Under the pieces are notes generated by a model that worked only from the letters and a program-made list of their open reading frames with translations, searched no databases and had not been told where the DNA came from. From assembly GCF_026626745.1 (NCBI RefSeq), contig NZ_JAPNJW010000002.1:4302151-4366150 (forward strand): a DNA stretch of 64,000 nt. The letters are read 5' to 3'. The position numbers were made by a program, and so were the translations under genes. The DNA comes from Nannocystis sp. RBIL2 (GTDB lineage: Bacteria > Myxococcota_A > Polyangia > Nannocystales > Nannocystaceae). Below, in pieces: positions 1 through 9,752 of the stretch (the stretch's first letter is position 1; every line of letters starts with the position of its first letter).

Positions 1-107
1 GGCGCGCATGGACACCGTGACTCCGGTCTCGCCGGTTCCACCTTCACGCCCCGTTGATTCGTCCAATTGATTCGTCACCGCGGCGCGAGCGAGGCGCTCC
101 CGCGCCG

Positions 108-1145
108 TCACTCCGCCTCGGGCGGATCGCGCAACGCTTCCTCGCTCAGATGCTCGTGTTGCAGCGTGATCGCTTGTAGCGCGCCCGCCCGCCGCTCGGT
201 ATCACGTGCCTTCCGGAGCACCCGGTCAGCTTCGGCGGTTTCGCCGCGCTCCTGGAGGTCCCGAGCCATCTGTTCGAGCAACATCACGCATTCCTCGAGC
301 GCCCGGGTCACTTGCCAGAGGCTGTGGTCCACGGCCTCGGTGACACCGGCGAGCAGCGCGCTCTTGCTGAAGGCGTGCCCGGTGTGGCAACGGAACCGAG
401 TCATGGTTCCTTCTTTGAGCTTGACCAGAGCGCCGTGGCACTCGGGGCAGGTGAACGGGCTCAACTCCGTGCACTCCATGATGCCTCGCGCGAATGCATT
501 GCCGCCGGCGGCGACAGCGACCTCGATCTCCATCTGTCTGTCAGGGTCGCGGACAGTCTCACTCGCAGCCGCGGGCCCCTGGCGCGACAGACGAGCGAGC
601 AGGGGTCCCATGTCGCGCGCCGGCAGGGAGTGGTCGATCTCGACCTGCTCCAGCGCGTTCAGCGGCATCGCATTATGAGCGGCATCCTCGGGGTCCTGAA
701 CCACCGTCTTGCCGCCGAGCCGCTTGATGCTCCAAAGCCCCGAGGTGCCGTCATCGAGGACACCCGAGAGGACGACGCCGATGACGCGGGTGCGATACGT
801 GTACGCAGCCGAGCGGAACAAGGCGTCGATCGAGGGGCGGAAGCGGTTCTCCCGTGGGCCTTTCTTGACGCCGATCCGGTCGCCGTCGATCAGCAGGTGG
901 TGGTCGGGCGGCGCGACATAGATCTGCCTCGGCCGAATCCTGTCCCCGTCTTGCGGATGGACGGCCGACAGCGGCCCACTCCGGCTCAGGATCTGGGGCA
1001 GACGGCTGACTGCATCCGGAGGGACATGCAGGACGACGAAGACGGTGCCCAGGAGGTCCGCCGGCAGCCCCGACACGAGCTGTTCAAGGCTCGTGACGCC
1101 GCCGGCAGACGCCCCAACGACGATGATGCTCGAACTTGGTTCCAT
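108..1145 (-). CDS. Stand-alone CheB-type protein-glutamate methylesterase with C-terminal zinc-ribbon-like region
   Basis: This is a cytoplasmic chemoreceptor-type methylesterase of about 345 residues without a receiver domain. The CheB domain occupies roughly residues 1-190. The catalytic elements are visible: the nucleophile Ser in GASAGG, the His in LHVPPD and the Asp in SGVLDDGTSG. The C-terminal third has a CPECHG...CHTGH pattern that looks like a small zinc site, followed by a helical tail. That layout is common in CheB proteins outside chemotaxis operons. The ATG at 1145 was chosen because the reading frame upstream is low-complexity and the CheB fold starts seven residues later. No cheR, cheA or receptor gene is adjacent, so the target is unknown. 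A second CheB domain lies about 4 kb away in the multidomain kinase. Confidence 0.9.
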   Translation of the reverse strand: MEPSSSIIVVGASAGGVTSLEQLVSGLPADLLGTVFVVLHVPPDAVSRLPQILSRSGPLSAVHPQDGDRIRPRQIYVAPPDHHLLIDGDRIGVKKGPRENRFRPSIDALFRSAAYTYRTRVIGVVLSGVLDDGTSGLWSIKRLGGKTVVQDPEDAAHNAMPLNALEQVEIDHSLPARDMGPLLARLSRQGPAAASETVRDPDRQMEIEVAVAAGGNAFARGIMECTELSPFTCPECHGALVKLKEGTMTRFRCHTGHAFSKSALLAGVTEAVDHSLWQVTRALEECVMLLEQMARDLQERGETAEADRVLRKARDTERRAGALQAITLQHEHLSEEALRDPPEAE

Positions 1146-1442
1146 CACTGCTCCGGGATAGTGTCGTGGATAGGATGGATGCCACCGACCTGCACTCACG
1201 CCGTCGCCGACGGCATGACCAGCCGTGGCGTCCGCTGCGCCGCTCTTCGAGCCTGGCGCCCACCGCCGGCCCTGCCAGCGAATGCCGATCCACGGCGACG
1301 TGAGTCCACCCCCGGCGCGCCGAGTCGCCCCGTTGCGACGGCCGCCGCAAATCGCGCCGCCGCCGAATGACAGCGTGTGGCGGCCGCGCATCGACCGGGC
1401 TCATCGGATACGCGCTCGGCAGTGGTCCCCGGGGGCCACGGG

Positions 1443-2468
1443 CTAGCGACCGATCGCGTCACCGCGGAACCGTTGGTTCAAGTTCGAGGCGCGCCCTTCT
1501 GCGAGCACGGCGTCAGGGACCTGTCGGAGCTCCCAGACGATTCCACACCACTCGAGGCACTTCAGGACATAAAACGTCACGTCCACCTCCCACCAGTAGA
1601 AGCCCTGGCGCGCGGCGCCCATGTAGTGATGATGATTGTTGTGCCAGCCCTCGCCGAGGGTGAAGAGCGCGATGAGCCAGTTGTTTCGACTGGTGTCCGC
1701 GGTCGCAAAGCGCCGCTTACCCACGACGTGGGCGAGCGAGTTCACCACGAAGGTCGCGTGCCAGACGAGGACGGTGCTGAGAAAGAAGCCGACGAACAGG
1801 CCGGACCACCCGAGCGCGAGCCACACGACGAGCCCGAGGCCCAGCGGTGGCACCAGCCAGTGCTTGTCGAGCCAGACGAGCTCGGGGAACCTGGCCAGAT
1901 CGCGGACCCGATGGTGCGCCCGGACCTCACTGCCGCGCTCAGCCAGCCAGAGCACGTGCGAGTGCCAAAATCCGTGCTGCACCGGCGAGTGCACGTCCGG
2001 CGGCGCGTCGGCGTACTTGTGATGGTTTCGATGATGCGCGGCCCACCACAGTACGCCTTTCTGCATCGTGCTCTCGGCGACGATCGCCAGGATGCACTGG
2101 AACCACCGGCTGGTCTTGAACGTCCGGTGCGAGAAATAGCGGTGATAACCCGCCATCACGCCGAGCAGCCTGACGAAGTAGAGCACCCCACACACGATCC
2201 AGTCGATCGGCCGCGCGCCGGTCCATAGCGCGGCGAAGCAGAGCAAGTGGACCGAGATGAAAGGGACAAAACCCACCCAGTCGTAGCCCCGCTCGCGGTG
2301 CAGGGCCGGGTCCATGGATATCGACGGGAGCGCTGGAGCGAGCGTTGGCAAAGTACCCTCACTGTGCGTCACCACCGCTGCCGCGCCCGTCGTCGTTGCG
2401 TAACCACGCGTCGCCGTTGTGTCGTCGAGGTCGTCGATTCGGGGTTGTGCCGCGGGCGCCGCGGACAA
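1443..2468 (-). CDS. Acyl-lipid/acyl-CoA delta-9 type fatty acid desaturase
   Basis: This is a membrane di-iron desaturase that puts a double bond into fatty acyl chains. All three histidine boxes are present in order: HRYFSH, HRNHH and HNNHH. Hydrophobic stretches before the first and between the second and third boxes fit the usual four membrane passes, and 341 residues is normal for the family. The start is uncertain. The longest frame begins at a TTG (2468); an ATG at 2315 would give a protein beginning just before the conserved DPALHRERGYDW region. A 15-bp near-perfect palindrome lies 16-30 bp upstream of the TTG and is a candidate operator. The gene is divergent from the phospholipase D-like gene, so both may remodel membrane lipids, but co-regulation is only inferred. 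Confidence 0.88.
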   Translation of the reverse strand: MSAAPAAQPRIDDLDDTTATRGYATTTGAAAVVTHSEGTLPTLAPALPSISMDPALHRERGYDWVGFVPFISVHLLCFAALWTGARPIDWIVCGVLYFVRLLGVMAGYHRYFSHRTFKTSRWFQCILAIVAESTMQKGVLWWAAHHRNHHKYADAPPDVHSPVQHGFWHSHVLWLAERGSEVRAHHRVRDLARFPELVWLDKHWLVPPLGLGLVVWLALGWSGLFVGFFLSTVLVWHATFVVNSLAHVVGKRRFATADTSRNNWLIALFTLGEGWHNNHHHYMGAARQGFYWWEVDVTFYVLKCLEWCGIVWELRQVPDAVLAEGRASNLNQRFRGDAIGR

Positions 2469-2483
2469 AAAGAGTTGGTTGAG

Positions 2484-2498
2484 TCGAATCTGATTCGA
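2484..2498. promoter_or_regulatory. Palindromic candidate operator upstream of the desaturase
   Basis: The sequence TCGAATC-T-GATTCGA is a perfect 7-bp inverted repeat around one base, placed just upstream of the desaturase start and inside the divergent promoter region. TetR- or FadR-like lipid regulators often bind such sites. No regulator gene is adjacent, so the function is inferred. Confidence 0.4.
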
Positions 2499-2507
2499 AA
2501 GACAGGA

Positions 2508-2536
2508 ACCCGCCTTTTGTAGTCACGAAGGCGGGT
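2508..2536. repeat. 9-bp inverted repeat in the desaturase/PLD divergent region
   Basis: The arms ACCCGCCTT (2508-2516) and AAGGCGGGT (2528-2536) are perfect complements separated by 11 bases. The hairpin lies between the two divergent genes and has no T-tract, so it looks more like a binding site or leader structure than an intrinsic terminator. Confidence 0.45.
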
Positions 2537-2687
2537 CTTGCGCTCGATGGAGAGCGGGCGCCAGACCCGCGTCTGCGAATCGAGTGGAGCGCATCGCCGC
2601 GGGCGCAGCGGTCCCGCGCGGCGTCCGCTGCACGCCTCGCGGCGGGCGCGAGCCGCTCACCGGAGCGCGCTCGGCCGGTTCTCCATC

Positions 2688-4160
2688 ATGATCATGACGA
2701 TGACTGCCGACCGACCCGTGGCGCCTGCCTCCCGCGAAGAGGCAGCAGTTCGCCTGCTCGCGCAACAGACCTTCAGCCGGGTCGCCGGTGCGCCCTTGAT
2801 CGAGGGCAACGCCGTCGAGCTGCTGATCGACGGCCGGGCCAACTTCGACGCCTGGCTGGCGGCCATTCGCGGGGCGCGCACGTCGATCCTCCTGGAGAAT
2901 TACATCTTTGACGACGATGCGTTGTGCCGTGAGTTCCGCGATGCGCTGGCCGAACGCGCGGCGGCGGGCGTCCGAGTGTGCGTGATCCGCGACTGGCTGG
3001 GATGCCTCGGCAAATCACGGGACCACATCTGGAGGGCGCTGCGCATGGTCGGCGGCGAGGTCCGCACGTACAACCCGTTCAGCGTCGCCAGTCCGTTCGG
3101 ATGGGTGTCCCGTGATCATCGCAAGCTGCTGGTCGTCGACTCCGAGGTCGGCTTCGTCTCGGGGGTGTGCATCAGCAAGGAGTGGCTCGGCGATCCGGCG
3201 CGCGGCACGGCGGCCTGGCGGGACACCGGGATCGCCCTGCGCGGGCCGGCGGTCCGCGACCTCGCGGTGGCCTTCGCCGACAACTGGGCGAGCCTCGGCG
3301 ACAGGCTGCCCGCTCGGTTGTCGATCCTCTGCGAGACGCCGCCGATCGCGGGCGACACCGCCGTGCGCGTGGTGGCGACATTACCGAGCACCGCCGGGCT
3401 CTATCGCCTCGATCAGATGCTCACGGCCCTGGCCCGGCGGACGCTGTGGCTGACGGACGCATACTTCATCGGCACTTCACCGTACGTGCAGGGGCTCGCG
3501 GCCGCCGCACGCGACGGCGTGGACGTGCGCCTGCTGGTGCCGGGCTCGAGCGACCTGCCGGTCGTCGGCGCGCTGTCACGCACGGGCTATCGCTCGCTGC
3601 TCGCGGCCGGGGTCCGCGTCTACGAGTGGAATGGGCCGATGCTTCACGCGAAGTCGGCGGTGGTCGACGGCCGCTGGGCGCGGGTCGGCTCGAGCAACCT
3701 CAACATCGCCAGCTGGATGGGGAACTGCGAGCTCGACGTGGCGTTCGAGGACGAGGCGTTCGCGCGGCGCATGGAGGCGCAGTACGAGGAGGACCTCCGC
3801 GGGGCGACCGAGGTCGTGCTCCGTTCGCGCCGCCGCGGTCAGGCCAAAGGGTCCGGGCCGAGCGCGGGGTCTGGAGGCGCCGCCGCGGGCGCCTTGCGCC
3901 TGGCGAATACTGTGGGCGCCGCGATCACGAACCGTCGGGTCCTCGGGAGCTCGGAGGCGGGGATCTTGCTCGGGGGGGCGTTGGTGCTGTTGGCCACCGC
4001 GGGGGTCGCCCTTTACTGGCCGCGGGCGCTGGCCTGGCCGCTCGCCGCACTCGCGCTGTGGTCGGCATTCGGCGTGATCGTCAGATACATCGGCGTCGTC
4101 CGCAGGGCGAGATCGCGGCGGCGCGCGGCGCCCGCGCCGGCTCGAACGAAGTCACAGTAG
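2688..4160 (+). CDS. Phospholipase D / cardiolipin synthase-like protein
   Basis: This is a phosphatidyltransferase/phospholipase D superfamily protein of about 490 residues. It has two HKD catalytic motifs: HRKLLVVD in the first half and HAKSAVVDG followed by GSSN in the second. Bacterial cardiolipin synthases have the same arrangement. The usual N-terminal membrane anchors are absent. Instead, two hydrophobic segments lie near the C-terminus (around the last 70 residues), followed by an Arg-rich tail. The ATG at 2688 was chosen because the 50 upstream residues of the open frame are Arg/Ser-rich and unlike any family N-terminus; a second ATG lies two codons on. It may make cardiolipin or transfer phosphatidyl groups; the exact substrate cannot be read from sequence. 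Confidence 0.85.
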   Translation: MIMTMTADRPVAPASREEAAVRLLAQQTFSRVAGAPLIEGNAVELLIDGRANFDAWLAAIRGARTSILLENYIFDDDALCREFRDALAERAAAGVRVCVIRDWLGCLGKSRDHIWRALRMVGGEVRTYNPFSVASPFGWVSRDHRKLLVVDSEVGFVSGVCISKEWLGDPARGTAAWRDTGIALRGPAVRDLAVAFADNWASLGDRLPARLSILCETPPIAGDTAVRVVATLPSTAGLYRLDQMLTALARRTLWLTDAYFIGTSPYVQGLAAAARDGVDVRLLVPGSSDLPVVGALSRTGYRSLLAAGVRVYEWNGPMLHAKSAVVDGRWARVGSSNLNIASWMGNCELDVAFEDEAFARRMEAQYEEDLRGATEVVLRSRRRGQAKGSGPSAGSGGAAAGALRLANTVGAAITNRRVLGSSEAGILLGGALVLLATAGVALYWPRALAWPLAALALWSAFGVIVRYIGVVRRARSRRRAAPAPARTKSQ

Positions 4161-5010
4161 AGCAGGCACTGCACCATCAACGTCGCCGAAACGAGCTCGC
4201 TTGTGCCGACAGCCGAATCCGCTGCATCGTCATCGCATGAGCCGGGACAATCCGTCTCGTGCCGCCATGAGCTCCGCCATCGCGTTGCGCAGCCGCTCCC
4301 CCACAATCTGCTTCTCGGCCCGCTCCGTAACGACGAGTTCGGCCATCGCAACCGTCAACTCGCCCTCGGCGACCGTCATCCTCTCCTCGGCGGCGGCGAG
4401 CCTGTACCTGCGTCGAATCTTGCCGAACATGACCTGACTTTCGTAGGCCGTCAGTAGCGGCCTATGCGACGCCTTGCAAACTCCGCCGCAAGCAGGGCCC
4501 GGCCGTGCTGGGCTTCCCGCAGGCGCCGAGCGCTTCGCCGGCTCTCCGGCGGAGGTTTACTGGCCCACAACGAGGCCCATGCCCGCATGAGCACGCGGAT
4601 GAAAAAATTCCACATCGTTCGTCCCGTTCGACCGCTTCGCCGCAGCGGTCTCAAGGCCGCGAGTCATGCGAATTTTGGCGGGATAGGATGGAAAGTCAAA
4701 CTCCAAAGCTCGCGCGGCGCTCCCGCCAGCGGTGAACTGCATGAAATCAGCCCTCTATTCACAGAATACTGGAAACCGCGCATCCTCACGACGCGAATTA
4801 TCGGCTCCCTCTCGAGGGCTGGTCCCGCAGGCCGCGAAGGCCGCCCGGTCTTCTTGCGACGCTGCTGAATTCTTGACCATGGCCTCGTCCTCGCCCGCTC
4901 GCGCCGATGCCCCTCTGCGGGCGGACTCGAGGCGTCGTCGCGGCCCCTCCGGGTCGGCGCGCCGACCAGGCGTGCCTCAAGGCTCCGGGTCGGCGTGAGC
5001 CTGCCGAGGG
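4161..5010. other. Convergent intergenic region with no clear gene except a small possible ORF
   Basis: This stretch separates the 3' ends of the PLD-like gene and the large CheB/CheR kinase. Apart from a small possible coiled-coil ORF at 4230-4430, I see no gene, remnant, tRNA or repeat that can be supported. Confidence 0.5.
4230..4430 (-). CDS. Possible small helical (coiled-coil) protein, 66 residues
   Basis: I do not recognise a family. The predicted protein starts MFGKIRRRYR and continues with heptad-like runs of Ala, Glu, Leu and Met, consistent with one long amphipathic helix. It begins with ATG and has a weak AGG six bases upstream. The residue composition is less Arg/Pro/Ser-rich than the shadow frames around it, which is the main reason to list it. 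It may be a real small protein or a chance open frame. Confidence 0.35.
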   Translation of the reverse strand: MFGKIRRRYRLAAAEERMTVAEGELTVAMAELVVTERAEKQIVGERLRNAMAELMAARDGLSRLMR

Positions 5011-8000
5011 TCAGCGCAAATCGAGCCGCGGCGCGTGCACGAGCGGGGAGTCATGGATGATTCGCGCGAGCACTTCGGGGTCGACTGGCTTGATCAAATG
5101 CAGATCGAAGCCGGCCTTCTTGACATTCTCCGTGTCCGATGCGAGGCCGTGACCGGTCATGGCGATGATGAGGGCGCCTGCCGTCGACGAGGCCGCGCGG
5201 AGGGCCCGGCACACCTGGTAGCCGTCCATGGATCCGGAGAGGCTGAGGTCGCACAGGACCACGTCGGGTGGATCTGCGAGCGCCGCTTCCACCCCCGCTG
5301 CGCCGGAGTCGGCGATCGCGGCGGTATGACCCCACAGGTCGAGCAACATGCCGAGGCTCTGGGCGGCGTCCTCGTTGTCCTCGATCACGAGCACGTGCCG
5401 CCGCTCGTCGGGGCCGCCTGGGAGCTCCGGCGCGTCCGCTTCCGCGGCGGACGGAGCTGAAGCCACGAGGGGCAAACGAAGCGAGACCTCCGTACCACGA
5501 CCCTGGCCCGCGCTCGTCGCCTTGACCGTGCCCCCGTGCAGCTCGACCAGCGCCTTGACGAGCGAGAGGCCGAGGCCGAGGCCGCCCCGCCCTCGTGCGA
5601 GGTGAACGTCGGACTGCGCGAAGGGCTCGAAGGCCCTGGCCAGGGTCTCGGGGTCCATGCCGACGCCGTTGTCGCTCACCCGCACGACCGCAGTGTCGCC
5701 TCGCCGCTCGAGCACGACCGAGATCCGACCGCCGGGGTCGGTGAATTTGAACGCGTTGCCGAGGATGTTGCTGATGCATTGCGACAGCCGCACCGCGTCT
5801 CCGTTGACCGGGAGAGGCTCGGGGGCGGTGAACTGCACGGAGACACCCGCGCGGGCCGCCTCGGCGCGGTGATCCTCGACCACGGTGCGGACCACGGCGA
5901 CGAGGTCTTCGCGCCGCTTCTTGAGGAGGATCTTCCCGCTGGAGATCCGGGAGACGTCCAGCAGATCATCGATCAGCCGGGCCATGTGCCCGGCCTGGCG
6001 ATCGACTATTTCCACCGCCCGCTGGAGCTCGGGGGTGGGGGCCGGCACGGCCCGCCGCAAATAATGAATCGCGTTGCGGATCGGCGCGAGCGGGTTTCGC
6101 AGCTCGTGGCCCAGCAGCGCGAGGAACTCGGTCTTCTTCCGATCCGCCGCGTTGACCTCGTGGAAGCGCTTCTGGCTCTCGCGGAGGGCCTGTCGGTCGC
6201 GCGCGTGCTCGGTGATGTCGCGCGCGATCCACGAGACCGCGGCCCGGCTGCCCTGGGTGTCGGCGATGGGCGATAGACTCGCCAGCACCCGCACCGGCGA
6301 ACCGTCTTTTCGCTGCAAGAACGCCTCGATCGGCGGACTGCGCTCACCGCGGAGGGCCGCGGCGAAGGCCGAGCCGAACGGCGACGATTCGCCGGGGGCG
6401 ACGAGGAAGCCGAGCGGTCTCCCGGTGGCTTCCTTCGCAGTGTGACCGAACATCAGCTCGGCGCCGTGGTTCCAGGTCACGATCGCAGCGCGGTCATCGA
6501 GCGCCAGGATGGCGTCGTGGGACGACTCCACGATCGCCGCGAGCCGGCGCGCCGAGTCCCTGGCGGACTTCAAATCGGTGATGTCGACGAATGTGATGAC
6601 CACGCCGATGACCACGTTGTCGGTCGTTCGGTAGGGCTGGATCCGCTGCAGGTACCAGACATCCGTATCCAGCAGGTGGACCTCGCGTTGCATCGTGGAC
6701 TGGGTCTGCAGCACTCGCTCGGCGTCCGCGACGAGGTCACCGCCGGCGAACTTCGGGACGATGTCGGTGATGTCGCGCCCGACGTCGCTGTCGATCAGGC
6801 GAAACAGTTGGCTCGCCTCGGGCGAGAAGCGCTTGATGGTGAGGTCGCCGGCCAGGAACACGGTGGCGATCCGGCTGCTGACGAACAGGTTTTGCAGGTC
6901 GCTGTTGGCCTTGTCGAGCTCCTGGAGCTTGCGGCTCAGCTCGGCGTTGACGGTATGGAGCTCCTCGTTGATCGATTGCAGCTCCTCCTTCGAGGTCTGG
7001 AGCTCTTCGTTGGACGACTGGAGCTCCTCGTTGGACGATTGCAGCTCCTCGTTGGTCGACTTCAGCTCCTCGTTCGCGACCTCGAGCTCTTCGACCGCCG
7101 TCTGCAGGTTCTCCCGCGTGCTGCGCAGCTCGGTCTCCAGCGCCACGGCGTGCGCTTCGCCGATCGCGGGGGCGCGGCCCTCGGCCTCCGCCTGTTCGGG
7201 GCTCAGGGAGGTGCCTGCCTCGTAAAAGATCACGGCGTACAGATCGGAGTCCGCGCCGAGCTCGAGGAGCGGCCGGACGACGATGTCGACCGGCTGAACG
7301 CGGCCGTCGACGGGGAGCGAGACTCCGCGCTGGATCCGCTCCTGGCGCTTGCTGGTGGCCTCGCGCAGCAGCACGTGCAGGTGCGGCCGGAGCTCCTTGC
7401 TGGCCATCTCGAGCACGTTCATCCCCGCCGCGCCCGGCGCGAGCTCGAGGAACTTCCGCGTCTGCCCCGAGACGAACACGATCCCGCCGTTGCCGCGGAC
7501 GATGACGGCGGGGGGCGCATAGACGGCGAGGATGAAGCGCTCGAGCGTTCGGGTGAGGTTCTGATCCCGGGCCGCCGGCTCGTGGCCCTGCGGCGCCACG
7601 GCGAGCCGACGACCGGGCAGGCCGAGTCCCCCGACCGGAAACTTGACGGCGACCTTCGCCTCCTTCCGCTGGAAGATCCGTTGCTTCGCATCGACGGCGG
7701 TGAACAGTTCGGGGTGGGCCGTGACGTTCTCGGACGGTCCGAGCAAAAGGAAGCCGCCCGGGCGGAGACCGTAGTGGAACAACGGAAAGACGGTCCGCTG
7801 GAGGTCGCTCTCGAGGTAGATCAGCACGTTCCGGCACGAGATCAGGTCGAGCCGTGAAAACGGTGGATCGCTGATGATGCTGTGCGTCGAGAAGACGCAC
7901 ATGTCCCGGATCTCCTTGCGGACCTGCCAGCCCCCGTTCGGTCGGGGCGCGAAGAAGCGTTCGAGCCGCTCCGGGGAGACCCGGTCCGCGATCGTCTCCG

Positions 8001-9114
8001 GGTATCGCCCGGCGCGCGCCACCTCCAGCGCTTCGTCGTCGATGTCGGTGGCGAAGATCTTGGCGCCGAGGGCCGCCGTCTGCGGCGCCTCCGCCAGGAG
8101 CATGGCGATCGAGTAGGCTTCCTCGCCGGTGGCGCAGCCGGGGACCCACACCCGCACGAGGTCGTCGGCCGCCCTGTCCGCGAGGATCCGCGGCAAGACG
8201 TCTCGAGCCAGCGCCTCGAACAGCTCGGGATCGCGGAAGAATTGGGTCACGCTGATCAGCAGGTCCTGAAACAGTCGATCGACCTCCGCCGGCGTGTTCT
8301 TCAACATGTCGACGTAATCTTCCAGCGAGCGCTGCTGGAGCACGTGTATTCGCCGCTGCACCCGTCGTTCTATCGTCGAACGCTTGTAGCGGCTGAATTC
8401 GCGGCCGGTCCTGCGGTGGATGAGCGCGCACAACTGATGCATCAGCAAGTCGTGCTCGCGCGCCTTGGTCACGTCGTGCGCGCCGTCGACCGGGCGGGCG
8501 CCGGCGTTCTGGATGCGTGCGACGTACTCCATCACCTTGGCGGGCATCGCCTCGACCGGGAGCACCCAGTCGACCTGGCCCGCGTTGATCGCGGTGCGGG
8601 GCATCGTGTTGTACTTCGCGGAAGAGAGCTCCTGTGCCATCGCCACCCCGCCGTGCTCCTTGATCGCCTTGAGGCCGAGGCTGCCGTCGCTGCCGGTCCC
8701 GGAGAGGATGACGCCGATCGCTCGCTCCCCTCGCTCCTCCGCCAGGGAGCGGAGAAACGTGTCGATGAGGTTGGTGCGATCGTCTCGCGCTTCGAGTCGA
8801 AGCGCGCCGTGCTCGAGCGTGAGGGCCGCGTTCGGAGGGATGACGTACACGTGGTCGGGCTCGATGGGCGCTCCGTCCTCTGCCGCGCTCACCGGCAGCG
8901 CCGTCTGCTTGGCGAGCAGTTCGGGCATGAGGCTCGGGAGGTGCGGGGCGAGGTGCGAGACGACGACGAAGGCCACGCCTGGCTCGGGCGGCACGTGGGC
9001 GAACAATTGCTCCAAAGCCTCCAGGCCGCCGGCGGAGGCGCCGATACCGACGACGGGGACGAGAGCCGAGCGTTCCTCCGAACTGCCGGGGCGAATAGAG
9101 GTCGGCACGTGCAC
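5011..9114 (-). CDS. CheB-CheR-PAS-histidine kinase-receiver multidomain signalling protein
   Basis: This 1367-residue cytoplasmic protein joins most of a chemosensory pathway in one chain. In order: CheB methylesterase (about 19-200; Ser in GASAGG, His in SHLAPH, Asp in GTGSDG); CheR methyltransferase (about 212-480; SAM loop VWVPGCATGEEAYS, then SCRNVLIYL); a linker; a long coiled coil of ELQSSNEEL-type repeats (about 660-750); two PAS domains; a HisKA dimerisation domain with the phospho-accepting His in LGHELRNP; an HATPase_c with DNGVGM and GLGLGLSL; and a receiver (about 1241-1367) with the Asp in VVLCDLSL. No transmembrane segment is seen. The start is a GTG at 9114 with GAGGA directly upstream. 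The input signal is unknown. The coiled coil could act as the internal CheR/CheB substrate, since this combination usually lacks a receptor; that is inference. Confidence 0.93.
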   Translation of the reverse strand: MHVPTSIRPGSSEERSALVPVVGIGASAGGLEALEQLFAHVPPEPGVAFVVVSHLAPHLPSLMPELLAKQTALPVSAAEDGAPIEPDHVYVIPPNAALTLEHGALRLEARDDRTNLIDTFLRSLAEERGERAIGVILSGTGSDGSLGLKAIKEHGGVAMAQELSSAKYNTMPRTAINAGQVDWVLPVEAMPAKVMEYVARIQNAGARPVDGAHDVTKAREHDLLMHQLCALIHRRTGREFSRYKRSTIERRVQRRIHVLQQRSLEDYVDMLKNTPAEVDRLFQDLLISVTQFFRDPELFEALARDVLPRILADRAADDLVRVWVPGCATGEEAYSIAMLLAEAPQTAALGAKIFATDIDDEALEVARAGRYPETIADRVSPERLERFFAPRPNGGWQVRKEIRDMCVFSTHSIISDPPFSRLDLISCRNVLIYLESDLQRTVFPLFHYGLRPGGFLLLGPSENVTAHPELFTAVDAKQRIFQRKEAKVAVKFPVGGLGLPGRRLAVAPQGHEPAARDQNLTRTLERFILAVYAPPAVIVRGNGGIVFVSGQTRKFLELAPGAAGMNVLEMASKELRPHLHVLLREATSKRQERIQRGVSLPVDGRVQPVDIVVRPLLELGADSDLYAVIFYEAGTSLSPEQAEAEGRAPAIGEAHAVALETELRSTRENLQTAVEELEVANEELKSTNEELQSSNEELQSSNEELQTSKEELQSINEELHTVNAELSRKLQELDKANSDLQNLFVSSRIATVFLAGDLTIKRFSPEASQLFRLIDSDVGRDITDIVPKFAGGDLVADAERVLQTQSTMQREVHLLDTDVWYLQRIQPYRTTDNVVIGVVITFVDITDLKSARDSARRLAAIVESSHDAILALDDRAAIVTWNHGAELMFGHTAKEATGRPLGFLVAPGESSPFGSAFAAALRGERSPPIEAFLQRKDGSPVRVLASLSPIADTQGSRAAVSWIARDITEHARDRQALRESQKRFHEVNAADRKKTEFLALLGHELRNPLAPIRNAIHYLRRAVPAPTPELQRAVEIVDRQAGHMARLIDDLLDVSRISSGKILLKKRREDLVAVVRTVVEDHRAEAARAGVSVQFTAPEPLPVNGDAVRLSQCISNILGNAFKFTDPGGRISVVLERRGDTAVVRVSDNGVGMDPETLARAFEPFAQSDVHLARGRGGLGLGLSLVKALVELHGGTVKATSAGQGRGTEVSLRLPLVASAPSAAEADAPELPGGPDERRHVLVIEDNEDAAQSLGMLLDLWGHTAAIADSGAAGVEAALADPPDVVLCDLSLSGSMDGYQVCRALRAASSTAGALIIAMTGHGLASDTENVKKAGFDLHLIKPVDPEVLARIIHDSPLVHAPRLDLR

Positions 9115-9392
9115 TTCCTCGAGGGGTCAGTCGTCTGCGTGCAGCAGAGCAACCCGATCGCATAGCACGCGGATGTCCCCCGACGCAATCCAAAGAGCTG
9201 GCCACGGCCCAGGCCGCTTTCGCGTGCAAGCCCCGTGGACAGGGGTGCAACCGCAACAAAGACGCGAAGGCGGGGCTCACACGCCCCAGGCGAAAAAAAA
9301 CGCTCTGCTCGAGTCGACGAAGACGTGGCGTCACTGGCACGCCGCAGACTGTTCCGGTCGCTCAGGACCTTTCCGCGCCGTCCGGTTCGCCG

Positions 9393-9551
9393 ACCCTGCG
9401 CTCGACGAGCGGCTCCTCGCGCGGTCAGCTTGACGAGCTCCACCGTCGCCACCGGCGCCAGCGAGCAGCCGAGCACCAGCGCCCAGTCGACGCCCTGGAG
9501 CGGGACGGTGCACAAGACGACCTGCCGGGCCTGATGTTCGAGCCACTCGTG
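9393..9551 (-). pseudogene. C-terminal remnant of a cation-transporting P-type ATPase
   Basis: About 50 codons read QVVLCTVPLQGVDWALVLG and end in a hydrophobic helix with VELVKL. This resembles the last transmembrane helix and tail of P-type cation ATPases (VPL...DW...VELVK). No ATPase core is present upstream. The fragment abuts an unrelated open frame on the other strand near 9545, so it is a decayed 3' end. Confidence 0.5.
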
Positions 9552-9752
9552 TGCATGCCGTGCGCGGCCGACTGCCACCCCGGCACCATCGACGACGTCC
9601 TGCCGCTGTCGGAGACCTACGCCAGCCTGATGACGCTGTGGTTCTACCGCGCGCTCTACCCCGGGGCCGGCCAGGCCGACTCGTGCGCGACGCCGACGCG
9701 GCTCAGCCTCGGCGAGAACCGCGACCCGCACGACGCCGCGTGTCGATTCAGC
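9534..9752 (+). other. Orphan coding-like fragment with CxxC and CH residues
   Basis: About 73 codons here have natural protein composition (FEPLVCMPCAADCHPGT, then an aromatic stretch around TLWFYRALYP). The fragment has no convincing start and ends abruptly where the DUF3565/DUF1971 remnant begins on the other strand. I do not recognise the family. It reads as an internal piece of a lost gene trapped between two other remnants. Confidence 0.35.

Noticed and set aside
9250-9310. GC-rich hairpin next to an A-tract as a terminator
   Set aside because: On neither strand does the T-tract follow the hairpin in the direction of a neighbouring gene's end, so an intrinsic terminator is not supported.
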